Assembly: GCF_032452875.1 (NCBI RefSeq)
Contig: NW_026893846.1
Span: 124,001 to 188,000 of the forward strand
DNA: 64,000 nucleotides
Source of the DNA: Bos javanicus
Taxonomy: Eukaryota > Chordata > Mammalia > Artiodactyla > Bovidae
Direction of reading: 5' to 3'
In this document: piece after piece, positions 52,853-63,310 of the stretch
Layout: each line of letters begins with the position of its first letter
How positions within the stretch are numbered: the stretch's first letter is position 1
Made by a program: the position numbers and the translations under genes
The notes under the pieces: model-generated
The model's database searches: none
What the model saw: the letters and a program-made list of their open reading frames with translations, nothing else
Told to the model about the DNA's origin: nothing

Positions 52853-53121
52853 GGGCCTGCTGAGCTGCGTGATTACTGTCTGCTCATCTGCTTGACAATT
52901 GCCAGCTGAGCTGCACGATTCCTGCCTGTCATCTGCTTGACAATTGCCAGCTGTGCTGCGTAATTCCTGCCTGCTCAGCTGCTTGATTATTGCCAGCTGA
53001 GCAGCATGATTCCTCACACCTGAGTTCCATGATTATTGCCTGCTGACTGTTTGATTCGTGCCTACTCAGCTCTTTGTTTATTGCCTCCAGAGGCACATGA
53101 TCAGTGTATGATAGCAAACAT
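52853..53121 (+). repeat. Core block 27, subtype R
   Basis: 269 bp, CACCTGAG, T at -1, post-core GCGCATG. Confidence 0.96.
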
Positions 53122-54144
53122 GATCAGCGCATGATCAGTCACATGATCAGCGCCATTAAGTCACGTGATCACTACATGATAGTCATGTGATCAGTCCATG
53201 CTCAGTCACGGTATCAGTGCATGATCAGCCACGTGATCAGTGCATGATCAGCCACGTGATCAGTTCATGATAGCCACGTGATCAGTGCATGATCAGTCAC
53301 GTGATCAGTGCATGACCAGGCAGGTGATCAGTGCATGATCAGCCACGTGATCAGTGCATGATAGCCACGTGATCAGTGCATGATCAGTCACCTGATGGGT
53401 GTATGATCAGTCACGTGACCGTACATGGTAGCTACATGATCATTGCATGATCAGCCACGTGAGTAGTGCATGATAGCCACGTGATCAGTGCATGATCAGT
53501 CACGTGATCAGTGCATGATCAGTCACGTGATCAGTGCATGATCAGTCACGTGATCAGTACATGATAGCCACGTGATCAGTGCATGATCAGCCACGTGATC
53601 AGTGCATGATAGCCACGTGATCAGTGCATGATCAGTCACATGATCAGTGCATGATCATCCACGTGATCAGTGCATGATCAGTCACGTGATCAGTGCATGA
53701 TATAGACGTGATCAGTGCATGATCAGTCACGTGATCAGTGCATGATCAGCCACGTGATCAGTGCATGATAGCCAGTGATCAGTGCATGATAGCCAGTGAT
53801 CAGTGCATGATCAGTCACGTGATCAGTGCATGATCAGCCACGTGATCAGTGCATGATAGCCACGTGATCAGTGCATGATCAGCCACGTGATCAGTGCATG
53901 ATCAGTCACGTGATCAGTGCATGATCAGCCACGTGATCAGTGCATGATCAGCCACGTGATCAGTGCATGATCAGCCACGTGATCAGTGCATGATAGCCAC
54001 GTGATCAGTGCATGATCAGTTACGTGAGCAGTGTATGATCAGCCACGTGATCAGTGCATGATAGCCACGTGATCAGTGCATGATCAGTCACGTGATCAGT
54101 GTATGATCAGCCACGTGAACAGTGCATGCTCAGTCACGTGATCA
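53122..54144 (+). repeat. Short R-to-R array
   Basis: The R-tail marker is at 53391, with a nearby one-base loss (GACCGTACATGG). TATAGACG is near 53701. Confidence 0.95.
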
Positions 54145-54413
54145 GGGCCTGCTGAGCTGCGTGATTACTGTCTGCTCATCTGCTTGACAATTGCCAGCTG
54201 AGCTGCACGATTCCTGCCTGTCATCTGCTTGACAATTGCCAGCTGTGCTGCGTAATTCCTGCCTGCTCAGCTGCTTGATTATTGCCAGCTGAGCAGCATG
54301 ATTCCTCACACCTGAGTTCCATGATTATTGCCTGCTGACTGTTTGATTCGTGCCTACTCAGCTCTTTGTTTATTGCCTCCAGAGGCACATGATCAGTGTA
54401 TGATAGCAAACAT
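54145..54413 (+). repeat. Core block 28, subtype R
   Basis: 269 bp, CACCTGAG, A at -1, post-core GCGCATG. Confidence 0.95.
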
Positions 54414-56371
54414 GATCAGCGCATGATCAGTCACATGATCAGCGCCATTAAGTCACGTGATCACTACATGATAGTCATGTGATCAGTCCATGCTCAGTCA
54501 CGGTATCAGTGCATGATCAGCCACGTGATCAGTGCATGATCAGCCACGTGATCAGTTCATGATAGCCACGTGATCAGTGCATGATCAGTCACGTGATCAG
54601 TGCATGATCAGGCACGTGATCAGTGCATGATCAGCCACGTGATCAGTGCATGATAGCCACGTGATCAGTGCATGATCAGTCACCTGATGGGTGTATGATC
54701 AGTCACGTGACCAGTACATGGTAGCTACATGATCATTGCATGATCAGCCACGTGAGTAGTGCATGATAGCCACGTGATCAGTGCATGATCAGTCACGTGA
54801 TCAGTGCATGATCAGTCACGTGAACAGTGCATGATCAGTCACGTGATCAGTGCATGATCAGCCACGTGATCAGTGCATGATCAGTCACGTGATCAGTGCA
54901 TGATCATCCACGTGATCAGTGCATGATCAGTCACGTGATCAGTGCATGATATAGACGTGATCAGTGCATGATCAGTCACGTGATCAGTGCATGATAGCCA
55001 CGTGATCAGTGCATGATCAGTCACGTGATCAGTGCATGATCAGTCACGTGACCAGTACATGGTAGCTACATGATCAGTGCATGATCAGCCACGTGATAGT
55101 GCATGATAGCCACGTGATCAGTGCATGATCAGTCACGTGATCAGTGCATGATCAGTCACGTGATCAGTGCATGATCAGCCACGTGATCAGTGCATGATCA
55201 GCCACGTGATCAGTGCATGATAGCCACGTGATCAGTGCATGATCAGTCACGTGATCAGTGCATGATCAGTCACGTGATCAGTGCATGATCAGCCACGTGA
55301 TCAGTGCATGATCAGTCACGTGATCAGTGCATGATATAGACGTGATCAGTGCATGATCAGTCACGTGATCAGTGCATGATAGCCACGTGATCAGTGCATG
55401 ATCAGTCACGTGATCAGTGCATGATCAGTCACGTGATCAGTGCATGATAGCTACGTGATCAGTGCATGATCAGCCACGTGATCAGTGCATGATAGCCACG
55501 TGATCAGTGCATGATCAGTCACGTGATCAGTGCATGATCAGTCACGTGATCAGTGCATGATCAGTCACGTGATCAGTGCATGATCAGCCACGTGATCAGT
55601 GCATGATAGCCACGTGATCAGTGCATGATCAATCACGTGATCAGTGCATGATCAGTCACGTGATCAGTGCATGGTAGCTACGTGATCAGTGCATGATCAG
55701 CCACGTGATCAGTGCATGATAGCCACGTGATCAGTGCATGATCAGTCACGTGATCAGTGCATGATCAGTCACGTGATCAGTGCATGATCAGTCACGTGAT
55801 CAGTGCATGATCAATTACGTGATCAGTGCATGATCAGTCACGTGACCAGTACATGGTAGCTACGTGATCATTGCATGATCAGCCACGTGATCAGTGCATG
55901 ATAGCCACGTGATCAGTGCATGATCAGCCACGTGATCAGTGCATGATCAGTCACGTGATCGTGCATGATCAGCCACGTGATCAGTGCATGATCAGCCACG
56001 TGATCAGTGCATGATAGCCACGTGATCAGTGCATGATCAGTCACGTGATCAGTGCATGATCAGCCACGTGATCAGTGCATGATAGCCACGTGATCAGTGC
56101 ATGATCAGCCACGTGATCAGTGCATGATCAGTCACGTGATCAGTGCATGATCAGCCACGTGATCAGTGCATGATCAGCCACGTGATCAGTGCATGATCAG
56201 CCACGTGATCAGTGCATGATCAGCCACGTGATCAGTGCATGATCAGTCACGTGATCAGTGTATGATCAGCCACGTGATCAGTGCATGATAGCCACGTGAT
56301 CAGTGCATGATCAGTCACGTGATCAGTGTATGATCAGCCACGTGAACAGTGCATGCTCAGTCACGTGATCA
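54414..56371 (+). repeat. R-tail array without a pre-S tract
   Basis: The R-tail marker is at 54683. Canonical monomers continue right up to the lead-in of an S core. None of the diagnostic pre-S monomers is present, unlike most R-to-S arrays. Confidence 0.94.
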
Positions 56372-56640
56372 GGGCCTGCTGAGCTGCGTGATTACTGTCT
56401 GCTCATCTGCTTGACAATTGCCAGCTGAGCTGCACGATTCCTGCCTGTCATCTGCTTGACAATTGCCAGCTGTGCTGCGTAATTCCTGCCTGCTCAGCTG
56501 CTTGATTATTGCCAGCTGAGCAGCATGATTCCTCACAGCTGAGTTCCATGATTATTGCCTGCTGACTGTTTGATTCGTGCCTACTCAGCTCTTTGTTTAT
56601 TGCCTCCAGAGGCACATGATCAGTGTATGATAGCAAACAT
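56372..56640 (+). repeat. Core block 29, subtype S
   Basis: 269 bp, CAGCTGAG, CTGTTTGATT, A at -1. An S core lacking the pre-S tract. Confidence 0.95.
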
Positions 56641-57711
56641 GATCAGTGCATGATCAGTCACATGATCAGCGCCATTAAGTCACGTGATCACTACATGATA
56701 GTCATGTGATCAGTCCATGCTCAGTCACGGTATCAGTGCATGATCAGCCACGTGATCAGTGCATGATCAGCCAGTGATCAGTTCATGATAGCTATGTGAT
56801 CAGTGCATGATCAGTCACGTGATCAGTGCATGATCAGGCAGGTGATCAGTGCATGATCAGTCACGTGATCAGTGCATGATCAGTCACGTGATCAGTGCAT
56901 GATCAGTCACGTGATCAGTGCATGATCAGCCACGTGATCAGTGCATGATCAGCCACGTGATCAGTGCATGATCAGTCACGTGATCAGTGCATGATCAGTC
57001 ACGTGACCAGTATGGTAGCTACGTGATCAGTGCATGATCAGCCACGTGAGCAGTGCATGATAGCCACGTGATCAGTGCATGATCAGTCACGTGATCAGTG
57101 CATGATCACTCACGTGATCAGTGCATGATCAGTCACGTGATCAGTGCATGATCAATTACGTGATCAGTGCATGATCAGTCACGTGACCAGTACATGGTAG
57201 CTACGTGATCATTGCATGATCAGCCACGTGAGCAGTGCATGATAGCCACGTGATCAGTGCATGATCAGTCACATGATCAGTGCATGATCATCCACGTGAT
57301 CAGTGCATGATCAGTCATGTGATCAGTGCATGATATAGACGTGATCAGTGCATGATCAGTCACGTGATCAGTGCATGATCAGCCACGTGATCAGTGCATG
57401 ATAGCCACGTGATCAGTGCATGATAGCCAGATGATCAGTGCATGATCAGTCACGTGATCAGTGCATGATCAGCCACGTGATCAGTGCATGATAGCCACGT
57501 GATCAGTGCATGATCAGCCACGTGATCAGTGCATGATCAGTTACGTGAGCAGTGTATGATCAGCCACGTGATCAGTGCATGGTCAGACACGTGAACAGTG
57601 TATGATCAGCCACGTGATCAGTGCATGATAGCCACGTGATCAGTGCATGATCAGTCACGTGATCAGTGTATGATCAGCCACGTGAACAGTGCATGCTCAG
57701 TCACGTGATCT
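56641..57711 (+). repeat. Short monomer array after S core
   Basis: The flank is followed by GCCAGTGATCAG and GCTATGTG variants. The CAGTATGGTAGC contraction near 57012 matches the array after core 12. Confidence 0.95.
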
Positions 57712-57980
57712 GGGCCTGCTGAGCTGCGTGATTACTGTCTGCTCATCTGCTTGACAATTGCCAGCTGAGCTGCACGATTCCTGCCTGTCATCTGCTTGAC
57801 AATTGCCAGCTGTGCTGCGTAATTCCTGCCTGCTCAGCTGCTTGATTATTGCCAGCTGAGCAGCATGATTCCTCACACCTGAGTTCCATGATTATTGCCT
57901 GCTGACTGTTTGATTCGTGCCTACTCAGCTCTTTGTTTATTGCCTCCAGAGGCACATGATCAGTGTATGATAGCAAACAT
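57712..57980 (+). repeat. Core block 30, subtype R
   Basis: 269 bp, CACCTGAG, T at -1, post-core GCGCATG. Confidence 0.96.
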
Positions 57981-59501
57981 GATCAGCGCATGATCAGTCA
58001 CATGATCAGCGCCATTAAGTCACGTGATCACTACATGATAGTCATGTGATCAGTCCATGCTCAGTCACGGTATCAGTGCATGATCAGCCACGTGATCAGT
58101 GCATGATCAGCCACGTGATCAGTTCATGATCAGCCACGTGATCAGTGCATGATCAGTCACGTGATCAGTGCATGATCAGGCACGTGATCAGTGCATGATC
58201 AGCCACGTGATCAGTGCATGATAGCCACGTGATCAGTGCATGATCAGTCACCTGATGGGTGTATGATCAGTCACGTGACCTGTACATGGTAGCTACATGA
58301 TCATTGCATGATCAGCCACGTGAGTAGTGCATGATAGCCACGTGATCAGTGCATGATCAGTCACGTGATCAGTGCATGATCAGTCATGTGAACAGTGCAT
58401 GATAGTCACGTGATCAGTGCATGATCAGCCACGTGATCAGTGCATGATCAGTCACGTGATCAGTGCATGATAGCACGTGATCAGTGCATGATCAGCCACG
58501 TGATCAGTGCATGATAGCCACGTGATCAGTGCATGATCAGCCACGTGATCAGTGCATGATAGCCACGTGATCAGTGCATGATCAGTCACGTGATCAGTGC
58601 ATGATCAGTCACGTGATCAGTGCATGATCAGCCACGTGATCAGTGCATGATAGCCACGTGATCAGTGCATGATCAGTCACGTGATCAGTGCATGATCAGT
58701 CACGTGACCAGTACATGTAGCTACGTGATCAGTGCATGATCAGCCACGTGATCAGTGCATGATAGCCACGTGATCAGTGCATGATCAGTCACGTGATCAG
58801 TGCATGATCAGTCACGTGATCAGTGCATGATCAGTCACGTGATCAGTGCATGATCAGCCACGTGATCAGTGCATGATCAGTCACGTGATCAGTGCATGAT
58901 CAGCCACGTGATCAGTGCATGATCAGTCACGTGATCAGTGCATGATATAGACGTGATCAGTGCATGATCAGTCACGTGATCAGTGCATGATAGCCACGTG
59001 ATCAGTGCATGATCAGTCACGTGATCAGTGCATGATCAGTCACGTGACCAGTGCATGATAGCTACGTGATCTTGCATGATCAGCCACGTGATAGTGCATG
59101 ATAGCCACGTGATCAGTGCATGATAGTCACGTGATCAGTGCATGATCAGTCACGTGATCAGTGCATGATCAGCCACGTGATCAGTGCATGATCAGCCACG
59201 TGATCAGTGCATGATAGCCACGTGATCAGTGCATGATCAGTCACGTGATCAGTGCATGATCAGCCACGTGATCAGTGCATGATCAGCCACGTGATCAGTG
59301 CATGATAGCCACGTGATCAGTGCATGATCAGTCACGTGATCAGTGTATGATCAGCCACGTGATCAGTGCATGGTCAGACACGTGATCAGTGCATGATCAG
59401 CCACGTGATCAGTGCATGATATCCACGTGATCAGTGCATGATCATCACGTGATCAGTGTATGATCAGCCACGTGAACAGTGCATGCTCAGTCACGTGATC
59501 A
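57981..59501 (+). repeat. R-tail monomer array
   Basis: The R-tail marker is at 58251. Several contractions occur (CATGTAGCTACG near 58716, GATCTTGCATG near 59071). The final lead-in uses a TGATATCCACG monomer as in S lead-ins. Confidence 0.94.
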
Positions 59502-59770
59502 GGGCCTGCTGAGCTGCGTGATTACTGTCTGCTCATCTGCTTGACAATTGCCAGCTGAGCTGCACGATTCCTGCCTGTCATCTGCTTGACAATTGCCAGC
59601 TGTGCTGCGTAATTCCTGCCTGCTCAGCTGCTTGATTATTGCCAGCTGAGCAGCATGATTCCTCACACCTGAGTTCCATGATTATTGCCTGCTGACTGTA
59701 TGATTCGTGCCTACTCAGCTCTTTGTTTATTGCCTCCAGAGGCACATGATCAGTGTATGATAGCAAACAT
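59502..59770 (+). repeat. Core block 31, R/S mosaic
   Basis: 269 bp. It is the only copy combining R-type CACCTGAG with the A at +199 (TATGATT) otherwise confined to S cores. A at -1. Confidence 0.95.
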
Positions 59771-60205
59771 GATCAGTGCATGATCAGTCACATGATCAGT
59801 GCCATTAAGTCACGTGATCACTACATGATAGTCATGTGATCAGTCCATGCTCAGTCACGTATCAGTGCATGATCAGCCACGTGATCAGTGCATGATCAGC
59901 CACGTGATCAGTGCATGATAGCCACGTGATCAGTGCATGATCAGTCACGTGATCAGTGCATGATCAGCCACGTGATCAGTGCATGATCAGCCACGTGATC
60001 AGTGCATGATAGCCACGTGATCAGTGCATGATCAGTCACGTGATCAGTGTATGATCAGCCACGTGATCAGTGCATGGTCAGACACGTGATCAGTGTATGA
60101 TCAGCCACGTGATCAGTGCATGATAGCCACGTGATCAGTGCATGATCATCACGTGATCAGTGTATGATCAGCCACGTGAACAGTGCATGCTCAGTCACGT
60201 GATCA
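59771..60205 (+). repeat. Shortest inter-core array (435 bp)
   Basis: The flank has AGTGCCATTAAG and CACGTATCAG, then about fifteen monomers and a lead-in. No R-tail marker or pre-S tract is present. Confidence 0.95.
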
Positions 60206-60474
60206 GGGCCTGCTGAGCTGCGTGATTACTGTCTGCTCATCTGCTTGACAATTGCCAGCTGAGCTGCACGATTCCTGCCTGTCATCTGCTTGACAATTGA
60301 CAGCTGTGCTGCGTAATTCCTGCCTGCTCAGCTGCTTGATTATTGCCAGCTGAGCAGCATGATTCCTCACAGCTGAGTTCCATGATTATTGCCTGCTGAC
60401 TGTATGATTCGTGCCTACTCAGCTCTTTGTTTATTGCCTCCAGAGGCACATGATCAGTGTATGATAGCAAACAT
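60206..60474 (+). repeat. Core block 32, subtype S (TATGATT allele)
   Basis: 269 bp, CAGCTGAG, A at +199, and a private C-to-A at +95 (GACAATTGACAG). It starts only 704 bp after core 31 and shares the flank variant AGTGCCATTAAG with it. Confidence 0.95.
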
Positions 60475-61477
60475 GATCAGTGCATGATCAGTCACATGAT
60501 CAGTGCCATTAAGTCACGTGATCACTACATGATAGTCATGTGATCAGTCCATGCTCAGTCACGGTATCAGTGCATGATCAGCCACGTGATCAGTGCATGA
60601 TCAGCCACGTGATCAGTGCATGATAGCTACGTGATCAGTGCATGATCAGTCACGTGATCAGTGCATGATCAGGCAGGTGATCAGTGCATGATCAGTCACG
60701 TGATCAGTGCATGATCAGCCACGTGATCAGTGCATGATCAGCCACGTGATCAGTGCATGATCAGTCACGTGATCAGTGCATGATCAGTCACGTGACCAGT
60801 GCATGGTAGCTACGTGATCAGTGCATGATCAGCCACGTGATCAGTGCATGATAGCCACGTGATCAGTGCATGATCAGTCACGTGATCAGTGCATGATCAG
60901 TCACGTGATCAGTGCATGATCAATTACGTGATCAGTGCATGATCAGTCACGTGACCAGTACATGGTAGCTACGTGATCAGTGCATGATCAGCCACGTGAT
61001 CAGTGCATGATAGCCACGTGATCAGTGCATGATCAGTCACATGATCAGTGTATGATCATCCGGGTGATCAGTGCATGATCAGTCACGTGATCAGTGCATG
61101 ATATAGACGTGATCAGTGCATGATCAGTCACGTGATCAGTGCATGATCAGCCACGTGATCAGTGCATGATAGCCAGTGATCAGTGCATGATAGCCAGTGA
61201 TCAGTGCATGATCAGTCACGTGATCAGTGCATGATCAGCCACGTGATCAGTGCATGATAGCCACGTGATCAGTGCATGATCAGCCACGTGATCAGTGCAT
61301 GATCAGTTACGTGAGCAGTGTATGATCAGCCACGTGATCAGTGCATGGTCAGACACGTGAACAGTGTATGATCAGCCACGTGATCAGTGCATGATAGCCA
61401 CGTGATCAGTGCATGATCAGTCACGTGATCAGTGTATGATCAGCCACGTGAACAGTGCATGCTCAGTCACGTGATCT
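60475..61477 (+). repeat. Short monomer array after S core
   Basis: The flank is followed by GCAGGTG, TAGCTAC and CATCCGGGTG (near 61057) variants and an R lead-in, as in regular S-to-R arrays. Confidence 0.95.
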
Positions 61478-61746
61478 GGGCCTGCTGAGCTGCGTGATTA
61501 CTGTCTGCTCATCTGCTTGACAATTGCCAGCTGAGCTGCACGATTCCTGCCTGTCATCTGCTTGACAATTATCAGCTGTGCTGCGTAATTCCTGCCTGCT
61601 CAGCTGCTTGATTATTGCCAGCTGAGCAGCATGATTCCTCACACCTGAGTTCCATGATTATTGCCTGCTGACTGTTTGATTCGTGCCTACTCAGCTCTTT
61701 GTTTATTGCCTCCAGAGGCACATGATCAGTGTATGATAGCAAACAT
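61478..61746 (+). repeat. Core block 33, subtype R (AT form at +94/+95)
   Basis: 269 bp, CACCTGAG, T at -1, GACAATTATCAG, post-core GCGCATG. Confidence 0.96.
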
Positions 61747-63310
61747 GATCAGCGCATGATCAGTCACATGATCAGCGCCATTAAGTCACGTGATCACTAC
61801 ATGATAGTCATGTGATCAGTCCATGCTCAGTCACGGTATCAGTGCATGATCAGCCACGTGATCAGTGCATGATCAGCCACGTGATCAGTGCATGATAGCC
61901 ACGTGATCAGTGCATGATCAGTCACGTGATCAGTGCATGACCAGGCACGTGATCAGTGCATGATCAGCCACGTGATCAGTGCATGATAGCCACGTGATCA
62001 GTGCATGATCAGTCACCTGATGGGTGTATGATCAGTCACGTGACCAGTACATGGTAGCTACATGATCATTGCATGATCAGCCACGTGAGTAGTGCATGAT
62101 AGCCACGTGATCAGTGCATGATCAGTCACGTGATCAGTGCATGATCAGTCACGTGAACAGTGCATGATCAGTCACGTGATCAGTGCATGATCAGCCACGT
62201 GATCAGTGCATGATCAGTCACGTGATCAGTGCATGATCATCCACGTGATCAGTGCATGATCAGTCATGTGATCAGTGCATGATATAGACGTGATCAGTGC
62301 ATGATCAGTCACGTGATCAGTGCATGATAGCCACGTGATCAGTGCATGATCAGTCACGTGATCAGTGCATGATCAGTCACGTGACCAGTGCATGGTAGCT
62401 ACGTGATCAGTGCATGATCAGCCACGTGATCAGTGCATGATAGCCACGTGATCAGTGCATGATAGTCACGTGATCAGTGCATGATCAGTCACGTGATCAG
62501 TGCATGATCAGCCACGTGATCAGTGCATGATCAGCCACGTGATCAGTGCATGATAGCCACGTGATCAGTGCATGATCAGTCACGTGATCAGTGCATGATC
62601 AGGCACGTGATCAGTGCATGATCAGCCACGTGATCAGTGCATGATAGCCACGTGATCAGTGCATGATCAGTCACGTGATCAGTGTATGATCAGTCACTGA
62701 CCAGTACATGGTAGCTACGTGATCATTGCATGATCAGCCACGTGATAGTGCATGATAGCCACGTGATCAGTGCATGATCAGTCACGTGATCAGTGCATGA
62801 TCAGTCATGTGATCAGTGCATGATCAGGCACGTGATCAGTGCATGATCAGCCACGTGATCAGTGCATGATAGCCACGTGATCAGTGCATGATCAGTCACG
62901 TGATCAGTGCATGATCAGTCACGTGATCAGTGCATGATCAGCCACGTGATCAGTGCATGATCAGCCACGTGATCAGTGCATGATCAATTACGTGATCAGT
63001 GCATGATCAGTCACGTGATCAGTGCATGGTAGCTACGTGATCAGTGCATGATCAGCCACGTGATCAGTGCATGATAGCCACGTGATCAGTGCATGATCAG
63101 TCACGTGATCAGTGCATGATCAGTCACGTGATCAGTGCATGATCAGTCACGTGATCAGTGCATGATCAATTACGTGATCAGTGCATGATCAGTCACGTGA
63201 TCAGTACATGGTAGCTACGTGATCATTGCATGATCAGCCACGTGATCAGTGCATGATAGCCACGTGATCAGTGCATGATAGCCACGTGATCAGTGCATGA
63301 TCAGTCATGT
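61747..63310 (+). repeat. R-tail monomer array
   Basis: The R-tail marker is at 62016. TAGCTAC variants recur, and a GTGATAGTGC contraction lies near 62743. It leads into pre-S tract 12. Confidence 0.95.

Noticed and set aside
3467..61746. Core as a SINE, other transposon or tRNA-derived element
   Set aside because: It has no A/B box pair, poly-A tail, target-site duplications or terminal repeats, all copies have one orientation and regular context, and its internal 22-24 bp units relate it to the satellite.
3467..61746. CENP-B box in the core
   Set aside because: The nearest candidate, TTCGTGCCTACTCAG, lacks the required A and CGGG. No better match was seen on either strand.
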